A DNA stretch of 64,000 bases from Chromera velia (taxonomy: Eukaryota > Sar > Chromeraceae), in contig JAHBMJ010005306.1 of the NCBI GenBank assembly GCA_018398765.1, positions 1 through 64,000 on the forward strand, given 5' to 3'. This document shows, in pieces, positions 13,742 to 24,558 of this stretch. Positions within the stretch are counted from its first letter, which is position 1, and each line of letters begins with the position of its first letter. Position numbers and translations under genes: made by a program. A model generated the notes under the pieces. That model saw only the letters and a program-made list of their open reading frames with translations, was not told where the DNA came from and did not search any database.

Positions 13742-13981
13742 TTAATCTCTCTCAACGACAGAACACACACGGAGTTCAGATGGCAGCATTAAAGTTGGGC
13801 GCTTTCCAGGCTCCTTCCCGTCTCCTCCCTCTTCCCCCCGGATCTTCTGTGCAGACACATGCATAAAGGACCCACCCGAGTCTCGGAACGTCTGAATTGC
13901 CTGCCTGAGACTGACCCTTCCTCGGATGCTCTCGAAACCGCTTGCGAGGTCTACGCTCTTCTTTGTTATTTGGGGGCGACC
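13742..13981 (-). CDS. Candidate 3'-terminal exon of an unidentified minus-strand gene
   Basis: After a strong acceptor (pyrimidine tract ending TGTCTGCAG) the minus strand has an 80-codon open stretch ending in TAA. It begins GRPQITKKSVDLASGFE and continues through SLRQAIQTFRDSGGSFMHV. The composition is protein-like and non-repetitive. It could be the last exon of a gene whose upstream exons lie above 14 kb, but no linkage by phase was established and no family was recognised. Confidence 0.3.
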   Translation of the reverse strand, partial: GRPQITKKSVDLASGFESIRGRVSLRQAIQTFRDSGGSFMHVSAQKIRGEEGGDGKEPGKRPTLMLPSELRVCSVVERD

Positions 13982-14463
13982 CTGCAGACACAAGAGAGAG
14001 TCAGGAAGATAGGAAGAACGTGGGGAAAACACAAACGTTTCAGAGACCGCAGAGAGCTGAAGAAAAAATAAAATGCTTCTCTTCGTGGTCCTTCATGGGA
14101 GCTTGTTTCTATTCGACTAGCTCTGCAATGGAATCAGGCGGCGATTTCAGACGATTCAGAGCTAGCCATATGATCGAAAAAGTCAAAAGCAACATTTTTT
14201 TTTACGTTGACGCATTCACCAAATCTCATTGTGTTCCTCAACTGCCCAATGGGCTTCTCTGCTGCTTTTGTATTTTGCCAAAGATCCCCACTGCAGGCCG
14301 GCAGCTGCTTTCCAGACACCATGAAGACAAGACAAGACAAGACAATACAAGAGAAGACAAGAAAAAGGTGAAAAGAAGAGAAGACTGCAATGACCAACCA
14401 ACCGTCACGTCTCGCATCTCTTGCATCATCTGGCCGGTCGCCCTTTCGACTTTGTTGGCCTGA

Positions 14464-14494
14464 TGCAGGCAGGCAGGCAGGCATGCAGGCAGGT

Positions 14495-14528
<34 letters not shown>
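14464..14528. repeat. (GCAG)n microsatellite
   Basis: Tandem GCAG units with GCAT and GTAG variants. A pure GA tract follows at 14614-14648. Both are non-coding. Confidence 0.92.
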
Positions 14529-14607
14529 AGAGGCGCACAAACACATGGAGTGAGAAAAGAATTTTTTGTCTTTGACCTCCTTTTCTTTCCTGTGGGGAGA
14601 AGGAGAA

Positions 14608-14649
<42 letters not shown>

Positions 14650-14751
14650 AACTCACAGAGAGGACGGGGAAGAAGGGAACATAGTTCAAATGGATGAAAC
14701 CATGGAGGGAGGTTTAGAAGGGGACACAAAAGTTCCCAATTCTCCTTTTCA

Positions 14752-16414
14752 CTAGAAACCCCCGTCTCCCCAGCCTTTTAGGAAGTTAATGAATTGTCTT
14801 GCTCTTTTGCAAGAACGAATCTGCGCAGAGACTCGGCTGTTTCTCGATACGACGCACATGCATGCACCGTCCCTCCACGTACAAACCTCATATCTCCTAT
14901 GCCAGCCCTCCATTCGCTCGAGTGTTGCTCCAAATTCCGTTTGCGTGAGTCGTTTTTTGGCGTCTCCCTCTGCTCCTCTCTTCTTGAGACTTGGAGAGGG
15001 GGGGGAGGTGGGCCTGGGTGGTTGGGGGGTACGACCGGAGAGAGGTCTGAGCCTGGATTGAGATGGAGATTGGCGATAGACAGCTGCGCTCTCGCTCTGG
15101 GTTCTAGGCTGCTGAGGGGCAGTTGCGTTGTCTGGTGACGGTCCGTTTGCAGTTTTTCTTCTTTGTGTGTCCGGAGATGAAGGGGGCGGGGAGCTTTGGG
15201 CGTCTCCGGGAGAGGGAGAGGTTCGGTGGGCGGTTGGAAGGGGTGAGGATGGGGTGACTGTGTTTGAATCGGACAGTGCTGTTACGGTTTGAGGACTTGG
15301 ATTGCCTTTCTTTTGAGGTGCTTGTCGTTTCGGTTTTGTCTTTTCCTTCTGGGGCTTTTGTGTTGTCTTGGACGGTCCAGGAGACGCTGTTGTCGTGTGA
15401 GTGGAGTCCTGCAGATTGTTTCCATGAGATTCTTTTCTTTTGATTTACTGTTTGGTTCATGCAACATGTTCTATGGTGAGAGACGCTGTGTTTTGGCTGG
15501 AGAAAACAGTGCATGCATTGCCTCGTGAATGAATGAAGGAACCTGAGAGACAGCGCGGTCCCTTGTGTCTGGAGCTTTGCATGGAAAGATTTGTCAGGAG
15601 AGATCTGATCGAAAAGAAAAAGAGAGAATCACACAGGCAAGCCCAGAGAAGAAAACCCACCTGAATATTGCTCGGCTGAGAGGTGCTCTGCCCCTCTCTC
15701 TTGCTTCTTGTTTCCGTATCTCTGTCCCTGTTTTTTCTTGAGACTTGTCCTTCTGCTGAGTAGAGCAGGGCTGTGGAAGGAGAAGGCCGGCTCCTTTCTC
15801 TCGAGTCGTCCTCTAGAATCACAACCTGGAGAGGAGAGAGAAGAAAGAGCATATATTAACATATGCGCAATCGGAACGACTCACCAGACCAATGGTTTCC
15901 ACACTCTCCATCTTCAAACTTCATGTTTTGTTCTCGAGTGGTTTTTTTTCTTTCCATATATATACGTGCCTTGTCATGTGCATGTCCACGTCTCTTTTCT
16001 GAGTGCCAGACCATCCCACCATGCGTCACGAGGGTCCTTTCCCATTTTGTTTGCCACTCATGTAAATGAGGTCTGATGAATCCATCACACGTACACAAGA
16101 TGAGGAATTCTTCATTTGCCTGTACCGAAAGGCTTGAACGAGTCTACTTTACCTCTTCTTGGACATCTTTGGATGCGCATGAACGTAAGCAAAGATGATG
16201 TCTACGTGCAATCTCCGAGAGACTCATATATAGAACCATCACGTACCGGGGCAATCGAGAAGTCCCGAGCCTCTCCTCCCCCTCCCCTCTCTCCAGCCCA
16301 AAGAGCTCCACTCTGATGAAGACTGCTTTGGGTAGGGGGGAAGTCTTCTGCCACCATTTCGTCCTGGGAAGGACGGGAGCGGCCACCCATCATGACCGCA
16401 TGGAAGTCGGACAT
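14752..16414 (-). CDS. Tentative Ser/Pro/Thr-rich protein, five exons
   Basis: Minus-strand model: 16206-16414, 15885-15918, 15661-15825, 15449-15604 and 14752-15408, phases 2, 0, 0, 0, stop TAG. The N-terminus reads MSDFHAVMMGGRSRPSQDE, then VVILEDDSRERSRP and SPDKSFHAKLQTQG. The last exon is a 218-residue frame with no early Met, rich in Ser, Pro, Thr and Gln, ending near RARQFINFLKGWGDGG. Exon 1 and the 165-base exon have good splice sites. Exon 2's acceptor lacks a pyrimidine tract, and the last intron would be only 40 bases, so those joins are weak. The protein looks intrinsically disordered with Arg/Ser-Pro stretches, perhaps a nuclear or signalling protein; no domain was recognised. 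Its start faces the transporter start about 1.1 kb away, which supports the strand and start chosen. Confidence 0.38.
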
Positions 16415-17508
16415 CTTCTCCTTGTTTCTCTCTTTCTGTGCTGCTTTCGCTGTCCTTTGCTTTGTTTTGGTTCAGTCGCCTCTAGTTGTTTTGTTAGTGA
16501 GCGATTGGGCTCGCTGGCTCGTTCGCCAATTGGAAAGATCGAGATGTCTTCGACGTCTCGAAACGAAAAGAGAAAATCAAATCAAAGAACGTGAACCTCG
16601 GTCGCCTTTCTCTTCTTACACCCTGACCGTCAGCATATTTCCCCTGCTTTGCATGTCAGTGTGCGTGCTGTCTTCTGCCTACAGAAGAATGGTCAGCGAG
16701 GTAGAAGAATACAAAAGATGGTGCGGTGGGAATTACGGTCTATAGTGTTGTTAGACTATGTATATATATAACAACACAGGAGTGTCTCCTTGGTCATGCC
16801 ACAGGTATTTTACTGCAGCGTGTCTCTGGTGAGGCTATAGAAAGCAGGATGAGCGGAAGAAACAAGAAAGTGCACTCATATAACTTGACCAAGGTTGCAT
16901 ATATATGTAGGACACAGTTCGCAAAACGCCTGGTTCAAACCATAATTAAGATGCATGCAATTAACGCGTACGCGCGCGAAATTTTAATGCAGAAAAAACG
17001 CAATTTTAAATCGAAGATCGCGCGCAATCGCGCGCGCGCGCGCGCTTCTATCGTTGCGCTTTCGGAGATTCTTCGAAAAAGTTAAATTTTCCCGCTTTAA
17101 ACTTGAGTTTTGAAGACTTTGACGAACGAAAAATGCACGCAAACTCGAGTTTTTCCAGGACAAAAAATGTTTTGTCAATTTTGTTCCATGCAGGCATAGA
17201 GATTAACCGATTAGTGTGTTTGCATGCATGCATGCGGCCAAAATTGAAAAACTTATAAAATTCTCGAAAGACTTGAATCAGCTTTAATTCCGTGTCCCTC
17301 ATCCAACGCTGGAGTGTATTGTGACAGACACTTTGCGCTTCTTCATTCACTTCCATCGTCCCTTTTCGATCAAGAAATTGAGTGTCAGTATCCTTCCAGT
17401 GAAGATCGACCGTTGCGTATCTTTCATTCTTTCATCTGACAAGCATTCAAGGGATTCGATCGACTGGGGAGGAAGTATCGCTGACTCCCACTACTGACGA
17501 CATTGACG
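16415..17508. promoter_or_regulatory. Divergent intergenic region upstream of the transporter
   Basis: Contains TATATATA runs (about 16760 and 16901), TGCATGCA palindromes at about 16952 and 17220-17234, and a (CG)n tract at about 17022-17044. No exon was recognised. Likely upstream control DNA for the transporter and possibly the minus-strand gene starting at 16414; function is inferred from position. Confidence 0.35.
17022..17044. repeat. (CG)n tract
   Basis: A run of alternating C and G with one AT interruption, sitting in AT-rich DNA. Such alternating purine-pyrimidine tracts can adopt Z-DNA. It lies about 470 bases upstream of the transporter start codon. Confidence 0.8.
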
Positions 17509-19477
17509 ATGAAGAAGGGTAGTGAAGAGGCTGTTGCTGCTTCTAAGCAAACAGTGACAAGACATGCAACGGACAATGGTACAGAACTTGATCAGTCGGA
17601 AGGGCAGGCCAGCAGTCTCCCCGGATTTGTAACTCTGTTGAAGAAGACCATCGGAGGAGGGATCATCTCCGCACCTCTCGCCTTCTCTGAGCTTGGAGTT
17701 GGTGCTGGTGTACTGCTGCTCTGCTTCGCAACTGTCCTGTCCTGCTATGGCAACTACTTCCTCGTGGCATGCGGAGCGGAGCTGAGGGAGGAGGGCCATC
17801 GCGTCTCTTGGAGTTCAATTGCCAGAAAGAACTTTCCCTGGATGGGTCCGTTGATCAACTTGGCCATCGTGCTCAATGAAGGCGGCACTGCAACTTCGTA
17901 TTTGATTCTTGCGGGATTGACCATGGAGTCTTTGGCACACGATGTTTTTGGAATCTCTGAGGGATCCTTCTGGGCGACTCGGGTAGCTTGGCAGTCCATT
18001 CTGTTTGTTGGCATTCTGACACCTTTGAGCTTTTTGAGGAATATCACTTCCTTGAAATACGCAGCGGTGATCGGAAACCTGTCTGCCGTCTATCTCGCTG
18101 TCCTGGCTGTTGTTTATGTGGTGAGCCCCCCCATGGGAAATGAGGAAGCATCACCGGACTCGGTGGTCGTATGGAAGGCGGTTTCCGTGAAGGATCTGGG
18201 TGCAGTGTCGGTGCTCATTTTTGCTCTGTACAACCAGTCCCCGGTACCACAGATCTACAGAGAGTCGAAGGAAACCAGAGTGAAACACTTCGCAGCGAAA
18301 GTGACGACGGCAGCCTCTCTTTGCTCGGGAGTAGTCACGATTGTGGTGGCCCTCTTCGCCTACCTCTATCTCGGTCAGTTGGTGCTTTGAGAGTGTGAGA
18401 AAGAAGACACTCTTTCATTCACAAGTGCATACTCTGGTCGTTGAGCTCCGAGCTGTCCGTCACTTCTTTCTCTCTCCCTCTCTCTCTCTCTCTCTAGCTC
18501 TGTGTGTTTGTGTGTGTGTGTGTGTCTGTCTGTCTGTCTGTCTATCTGTCTATCTGTCTGTTTCTGTCTTTTTGTCTGTTGTGTTCATGAAGAAAAGGAG
18601 GGAGAAGGAGAAGAAACATATAGTCTGTCTGTCTGTCCGCCTTCCTGCCTCTCTGCCAGGCAGCCTATCTGTGAATCGCTTCACTGATTTTTGCCCCTCC
18701 CCTCTCTCCGCAGGCAAGAACACCCGAGCAGACTTCATCCTCTCCTACCCCGTGGGAGACCCTGCTGTCGTCACTGCGCGCTTTGCCATCGTCCTGATTG
18801 CCCTTGCGGCCTTTCCGATCGACATCCACCCGACTCGAGACTCGGTTCTCTGTCTGTGGAGAGACGCGCGCGCGTTGTTTCAGAGGAAGCCAGTGGAGGG
18901 CGATGAGGAGAGTGCCCCGGCAACCACTGTGGAGCACATTCTGATCACCTCCTGTCTTCTTGGGGTGTCCTTTGTGGTCGCATGGTTCGTGTCCGACCTC
19001 GGTTTTATTTTCGGGATCATTGGTGCAGTCGCATGTACTGCGTTGATGCTGCACATCCCGGGCATTCTCTTCTGGTGGCAGTACAGAGGAAAGACGAGAC
19101 GCACCAGTGACTTGTCGTATGTGAGTGGAGGCTTTGCAAATACTGCGGATGGAGCTGAAGGGCGCAACAGTGAGGCAGCTGTTGTGGAAGCGATGGAGAA
19201 CGGAGAGACACCTTCCCCCATAAATGATAGTGTGCAAGCCGTAGAGGTGATTGACGATTCGTCCTCTCAAAGTGGAGAAGAGAAAGAGATCAAGAGACAA
19301 GAGGGGAAGATCAGGATGTCGGAGGAGACGGGAGAGAAAGAAGGAAGAAAAAGTCATCTATCCCTCCCTGGAGGTCTCTCAAGGGCCTGGCTTCCCTTTC
19401 AGAGAACGATGGCTTTGTGCATTTCTGTCGTGGGGTTCTCCATCATGGTCATCAGCCTGGTTGGCATCTCCATGTGA
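17509..19477 (+). CDS. Amino acid/auxin permease family transporter (AAAP, SLC38/AVT-like)
   Basis: Two exons, 17509-18373 and 18714-19477, joined in phase 1 so that YLYLG continues into KNTRADFILSYPVGD; predicted 542 residues. The ATG at 17509 is preferred over an in-frame TTG two codons upstream. After a polar N-terminus of about 35 residues comes the family signature region KKTIGGGIISAPLAFSELG in TM1. About ten more hydrophobic segments follow, including GNYFLVACGAELREEGH, LNEGGTATSYLILAG and FALYNQSPVPQIYRE. A hydrophilic, Glu/Lys-rich loop precedes the last TM, which ends MVISLVGISM. Family members move neutral amino acids with H+ or Na+ across plasma or vacuolar membranes; the substrate cannot be read from sequence. 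The 11-TM layout and length match SLC38 and plant/yeast AVT proteins. The single intron is packed with TC, TG and TCTG repeats. No frameshift or missing core segment. Confidence 0.85.
18470..18572. repeat. (TC)n(TG)n(TCTG)n compound microsatellite
   Basis: Compound pyrimidine-rich tract within the transporter intron 18374-18713, with the same TC-then-TG order as the LRR introns. The downstream acceptor is CTCTCCGCAG at 18713. Confidence 0.9.
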
Positions 19478-19519
19478 GGAGCGTATTGTTGTTTGTTTGT
19501 GGCCTCGTTCACCAGGGTC

Positions 19520-19561
19520 TTGTTTGCCTGTCTGACTGTCTGTCTTTCTGTCTGTCTCTCG

Positions 19562-19621
<60 letters not shown>

Positions 19622-19679
19622 TCCTCTGTCTGTCTGTCTGTTGGTCTGTCTGTTGGTCTGTCTGTTGGTCTGTCTGTTG

Positions 19680-19713
<34 letters not shown>

Positions 19714-19776
19714 TGGTCTGTCTGTCTGTCTGTCTGTTGGTCTGTCTGTCTGTTGGTCTGTCTGTCATCGGATGGA
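19520..19776. repeat. (TCTG)n/(TC)n/(TCTGTTGG)n microsatellite block
   Basis: About 255 bases starting just after the transporter stop codon. It contains TCTG units, a central TC tract, then higher-order units alternating TCTG and TTGG. It may lie in the 3' UTR. Confidence 0.93.
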
Positions 19777-20429
19777 CGCCCACTGCATGTACCCATAAAC
19801 AATTCATTCATTGGCATCTTTAAGCGTCTTTCAATCATCGAATAGATCATGTCAGTAGATTGATCTGAATATTCAGAGTGTTCCGCTGTTTCCTGTATGT
19901 TTTTTAAACTTTTTTTCCACTGGCATGACTTTCACTCTTTCAGAAGTTGCCTGTGAGTTCCTTTCATTCATTATTAGACTCAAAAGCAAGTCGAACTGAA
20001 AGGTATGTGCCAGTGAAAGGTTTGATTCTAATTTTGATCGACTGAACATTCTAGTAATACTTCCACAGTACTTATGCAGTGCACATCTTATAACAAAGAA
20101 ATCAAAGGAACAGATTTCTAAATTTAAACAGATTCGAACAGAACTAGTATGTCACCTCTACTGTAACCTTTAAAAACCCTATAGGTGATTGAGGGTTTTG
20201 TCATACATACCTTTAAAAACCTGGTTAAAAACTAGGTTAAAAATAACCAGTTTCACTTAGGCATCACTCATATGCAGCTAGTCTTCCCGGGCAAAGTTCG
20301 ACTAGAGTTGTGACTTCAAATTTTGAAAGTTTAGATGCATACTGCCAAGACAATTAAATTGAATAAATGAGATTTAACTGTAAAAAATAAATTAATCCTC
20401 GGCAATTGAGGACAAAAAAAAATATATGC
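19777..20429. other. AT-rich region between transporter and copia element
   Basis: About 650 AT-rich bases with no coding signal. Short repeated TTTAAAAACC words occur at 20168-20240. Function unknown. Confidence 0.5.
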
Positions 20430-20762
20430 GGGGCCCGGGCGGCGGGCGACTTCTATAAGACAAAAAGGCAACAGTAGTTGAAAACACCCCTAAATTACTG
20501 ATAAAGTCTAAGGGTTGATGATGATATTCACGTAATAGATCTCACGGTAATTCAGGTCCGGGGAGAAAGGGGATCGATGCAACACTGCAAACTAGATACA
20601 CGGTAGGACGGATCTCGCCGTTTCACGCACACGGCACAACACCACAAAAATCAGAACAACACATATGAATGTGCCCCACAAACAGGGCTCGTACGAACTA
20701 ACGCGTAAGCGGCCCTGGAAAGGCACTAACGAATAACCACGCATTCGACGGCCTAACAATCA
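20430..20762 (-). repeat. Putative 3' LTR of the copia element (outer end uncertain)
   Basis: On the minus strand, about 100 bases after the pol stop, a G-run (possible polypurine tract, CAGGGGG) is followed at 20762 by TGATTGTTAGGCC. This is a plausible LTR start beginning TG. No second copy was found upstream of pol, so the LTR cannot be confirmed by comparison and its far end is a guess. Confidence 0.35.
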
Positions 20763-20859
20763 CCCCCTGACCGAACGCCGAACGAAGGCGGGAGGGAACA
20801 TACAGGCCGTCACCACACAAACACAAAATCTCTCACTCAATGAATCGTTCAATCACACA

Positions 20860-23463
20860 TCAATTCATTCTAGCAACTCTAGAGAATCGAGTCGAACGAG
20901 CAGACTTCGCAAAATTCAGAACCTTTCTCTTAGGCTCAACTGCACCCCCCACTTCACGCTCTACCGAAGGTGCACTACTCCCCTTCACTCTTTCCACAAT
21001 GAACTTCGTATGCTTGTCGGCCCTCTGATCCTTCGTAGACACCCACGACACTTTCGCGCGGAGCGCACGAAGCTCCTGCCGAACGTACTTCAGCAGACCA
21101 TCCATGCGAGGCTCTCTCTTTGAGGACCCGCTCTCCAACTGCGCAAGCAAAGGGGCACTGTCTGTGTAAATCTCCACAGAGGGAGACTTGCCCCACAAAG
21201 CAGACACAAGCTCCTTCCACTGGAAGGCCTGCTTCACACCATCAACAAGGGCACAAAGCTCTGCAGACGTAGAAGAAATCAACTTTCTCTTTATTCGTTT
21301 GCTCTTCCATGCAACTAAGTTTGTCCTCCTCATCACTTCGACCGTTTCCTTCTCATCAACTAAGTAACATTCAAAGGCACTTCTTCCTTCACATCGCACA
21401 AGGGAATATGCAGCATCAACAAACAAAGCAATCTTTAGATCGACCACTGCGTTTATTCTCAAAGTCTCTCCTTTCTCTTTCGCACGAACAAGGGCCAAGA
21501 GAGCAGCGGTCAACTTCGCACCTGTCGGGCACGAATTGTACCTCGACAACTCTGAAAACAGAAAAGCCAAATCAACAGAAGTCCTGCACACCCATCCAAG
21601 AATGCCCATCACTTTCTGCATCACTGCAATGAGCGACTCATCCTTCTCTTCCTCTTTTCCCAAAAGATCGAAAGACAAATTCTTTCTCGGCAAGCTCTCT
21701 TTATCCACAGGGATGGAAGACAGGTATCCTTCCTGCGAAAGCACAAATTCATCTCCACTCTTCTTCACTTCCAAACCTGTGTACCCCATCTCTCCTCCTT
21801 CCACCAGAATCTCAGGCTCGTCCATCTGCAGTCTCTTTCTGATGGATGCAAAGTCACTCAAAGGATCGGCAGAGAAAACCAAGAGATCATCCACATGCGC
21901 AACCATGATCGCTTTCGCTCCTTTCTTCTTGTCTCCTTCTTCATACAAAACAAAGACAGACTCAAGCACTTCCTCCCATCCTTCTTCTTTCGCTATCTTC
22001 TTGAAATGCTGGCCATACAGACACGGTGCATCCTTCAGACCATACATCGCACGAGCAAGCTGACAGACCTGGCCAGGAACGACGCCTTCGGGAGACCCCG
22101 TCGGAACGCGCCCTGGCAGCTGCACATACACCTCATCATTTATTGGTGCAGTCAAGAATGCAGTACGCACATCTGACTTTCCGACCGACCACTTCTTTCC
22201 AGCCGCAAACACAAAGCAAAACAAAAGAGCCCACCAGGAGGCCGTCCCACTGAATGTCTCCACATTCTTCCTGTCGTCTTGAAATCCTTTGCAGACCAGC
22301 CTGGCTTTCGGCACTCTCTTTCCTCCTTTCATCTTCCATGTAAGCACCCATCGTGTCTTCATGACTCTTCTCTTTTGCGGCACTCTCACTCCATTTATCT
22401 TCAACACTTTGTTCTCAGCAAAGCTCTTCAACTCCTTTTTCATTGCCTCATCATGACTTCCATTCCTCACTTCCTCTTCTGTTGCGTCGAGGTGACCTTT
22501 TCTCGGATTCACATGACTCATCATTTTCTCTATCACTTTCTCACTCACTTCAACTCTCTGACTTCTTCCTTTTGCGCCTCTCTGCTCTCTCTTCCCTTCA
22601 ATCTTGCTTTTCAGTTTCTCTCTGTTGTCTCTCTGCTCTCCTTTTTCCTCTTTCTCCTTTTCTTTCTCTCCTCTCTGTTCTTCTCTTTCCTCTTTCTGCT
22701 CATTCCTCGCTACTTTGGCTGACTTCTTTCCTTCCTGTGCTCTCCTCTGCACGATATCATCCTGAGAGAATTCTCTCACTTCAACTTCCTGTGCAAAACG
22801 CACTCTCTTCTTTGTCTTATGTTTGCCAGGAAAACCTAAACGAAACACAGACATTCCTTCAGGCACGACATCAATGTCTTCTGCCTCAAGAAAACTTTCT
22901 TCTTCTTTCTTCTCTTCAACACGGACAGGCGCTGTCTGACTGGGCGTGCACTCCCTGCCTGACTGCTCTGCCGAAGCCTCTCTACTCCCCACCCCCTGCT
23001 GTACAGCCCGCCACTCCAGTTCATGACGCTGGAGCTGCGAGCCAACAGCACTCTGAGAGGGAAGGAAGACAGGCACAGACACATCGAGCTCACCCGCAAG
23101 GACCCTCTCCAGTTGCCTCACGGCTGCCTGGGTCACCTGCTGGGGAAGGTGAGCTTGCGCACGAGAAGAAGAAAGGACAGCTTCAGAAAGGTCACCCCCA
23201 TCTGTAGAAACATCGATCTCTTCCTCATCATCGAGAGAGAAATCGGAGAAACGATCCAACTCATCATCGACAAGCTCCTTTCTCTTGTCATCATCATGCA
23301 AAAAATCACCAGACACTTCAAGACCATACCAAGACTTCAAAGAAACAGCACTCGGATGATCACGCAAAGGACGCCACCCCTTCCCACTCTCTGTCTTCAC
23401 AAGCACACACACAACAGAAGAACTCTCTACCCCACAGAAAATTGCGTCCTTCCCGCAGACCGA
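20860..23463 (-). CDS. Copia pol, reverse transcriptase and RNase H part
   Basis: Continuous 867-codon minus-strand frame lying in the same frame as the integrase part, separated by one TAA. After a charged linker of about 330 residues, the reverse transcriptase begins at TRWVLTWKMKGGKRVPKARL. It shows KSDVRTAFLTAPI, LARAMYGLKDAPCLYGQHF and the catalytic AHVDDLLVF (the usual YVDD is HVDD here). RNase H follows with FVDAAYSLV, SSTSAELCALVDGVKQA and IYTDSAPLLAQLESG, giving the expected acidic residues, then STKDQRADKHTKF. The product would copy element RNA into DNA in virus-like particles. It has no Met of its own near the start, so expression would need readthrough of the TAA; otherwise it is a pseudogene half. 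Confidence 0.85.
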   Translation of the reverse strand, partial: SVCGKDAIFCGVESSSVVCVLVKTESGKGWRPLRDHPSAVSLKSWYGLEVSGDFLHDDDKRKELVDDELDRFSDFSLDDEEEIDVSTDGGDLSEAVLSSSRAQAHLPQQVTQAAVRQLERVLAGELDVSVPVFLPSQSAVGSQLQRHELEWRAVQQGVGSREASAEQSGRECTPSQTAPVRVEEKKEEESFLEAEDIDVVPEGMSVFRLGFPGKHKTKKRVRFAQEVEVREFSQDDIVQRRAQEGKKSAKVARNEQKEEREEQRGEKEKEKEEKGEQRDNREKLKSKIEGKREQRGAKGRSQRVEVSEKVIEKMMSHVNPRKGHLDATEEEVRNGSHDEAMKKELKSFAENKVLKINGVRVPQKRRVMKTRWVLTWKMKGGKRVPKARLVCKGFQDDRKNVETFSGTASWWALLFCFVFAAGKKWSVGKSDVRTAFLTAPINDEVYVQLPGRVPTGSPEGVVPGQVCQLARAMYGLKDAPCLYGQHFKKIAKEEGWEEVLESVFVLYEEGDKKKGAKAIMVAHVDDLLVFSADPLSDFASIRKRLQMDEPEILVEGGEMGYTGLEVKKSGDEFVLSQEGYLSSIPVDKESLPRKNLSFDLLGKEEEKDESLIAVMQKVMGILGWVCRTSVDLAFLFSELSRYNSCPTGAKLTAALLALVRAKEKGETLRINAVVDLKIALFVDAAYSLVRCEGRSAFECYLVDEKETVEVMRRTNLVAWKSKRIKRKLISSTSAELCALVDGVKQAFQWKELVSALWGKSPSVEIYTDSAPLLAQLESGSSKREPRMDGLLKYVRQELRALRAKVSWVSTKDQRADKHTKFIVERVKGSSAPSVEREVGGAVEPKRKVLNFAKSARSTRFSRVARMN

Positions 23464-24558
23464 TTATCCCGAGATGCCCGAGGGACGAGGATCAGAGACA
23501 ACCACCCGGTCACCGACAGAGAGAGGGGAAATGGCTTTTGCTGCATCTGCACCAAACATGAAAGCATTGGGAGATTTGCCAGTTCGACTGGCCACACATT
23601 CATTGATGGAATCAATGATTCCAGGCAACAGCCACTTCGCACAATATTTGGGAAGATTCAAATCAGCAAGCAATTTCCACAGCAGTCTCTTCACAGTGCG
23701 ATTTATTCTCTCAACCTTCCCTTGAGGTTGCGGGGTATACACAGGACCCCTACGATGAAAAATGCCTTCCTCATCACAAAAGAAATCATAACCGCCTTTC
23801 TTGTCCCCTTGAAACTCCCTTCCATTATCTGTCCACACCTCTGCTGGTTTCTTTCTCATTCCATATTTCGCGGATAGACGCTCAAAACGACGCACCCACT
23901 CAATCAAATGCCTCACTGCCTTTCCTTTCGAAGACAAAACCATATAAGACACAAAAGCACCCGCAGAATCAACAATCAAAGAAACAGGCTTCCCCCCCAG
24001 CAGAAACATCACATCCTGAAAGATTCTTTCATTTGCGCGCGAGGGGGCAGAAGACGTTCCATCAGGCGCACACTCTCTGGCAGGGATTCTTCTCATCACT
24101 GCATTAACTTCCTGACACTGACGGCAGACAGAACGAACATCATCACACGCCTTCACAGTCACACGAGACGAAAGACCGTTCTCTTTCATGGTAGCATACA
24201 GACGGGAGCCCGTCGCATGCCCAAAACGCTTGTGCCACATCAACGTCTCTCTCAAACTCATCTGACCTTCAGTGGGGAAACGAAGTTTTCTCCATCCTGC
24301 CGGAGACACGCGTACTTCCTTTGCCTTTCCTTTCCCATTTTGTGTAGAAGACACAGATGAGGGCTGTGGAGACCCGTTCTTGTTTCCCTTATCACCCCCC
24401 CCCTCAATATTCAAACACACACGAAAAGGACCCACAGATTTGTCTCCGCACACAAGAGCAGACGAACCACGCACACACAACACAAGCGTTCCGTTCTCTT
24501 CACGCACTCGCGCACGAAACTTGCCTCCCCCTTTTCGAGGGGGGTACGAAAACCAAAT
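23464..24558 (-). CDS. Copia pol, GAG-pre-integrase and integrase part
   Basis: Minus-strand frame ending in TAA at 23464-23466. It contains the GAG-pre-integrase zinc-finger-like segment (LMWHKRFGHATGSRLYATMK … CRQCQ) and an integrase core with LIVDSAGAFV, the WTDNGREF motif and GKVERINRTVKRLLWKLL, supplying the D and E of a DDE site. The C-terminus NAFMFGADAAK…VGDRVVVSDPRP is typical of the end of copia integrase. Upstream, the frame hits a TGA at 24559-24561, while a neighbouring frame continues (LELCVNEFGFRTP), so a frameshift lies in the C/G-rich stretch near 24540. The integrase would insert the cDNA; this copy is probably dead. Confidence 0.8.
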   Translation of the reverse strand: MWFSYPPRKGGGKFRARVREENGTLVLCVRGSSALVCGDKSVGPFRVCLNIEGGGDKGNKNGSPQPSSVSSTQNGKGKAKEVRVSPAGWRKLRFPTEGQMSLRETLMWHKRFGHATGSRLYATMKENGLSSRVTVKACDDVRSVCRQCQEVNAVMRRIPARECAPDGTSSAPSRANERIFQDVMFLLGGKPVSLIVDSAGAFVSYMVLSSKGKAVRHLIEWVRRFERLSAKYGMRKKPAEVWTDNGREFQGDKKGGYDFFCDEEGIFHRRGPVYTPQPQGKVERINRTVKRLLWKLLADLNLPKYCAKWLLPGIIDSINECVASRTGKSPNAFMFGADAAKAISPLSVGDRVVVSDPRPSGISG

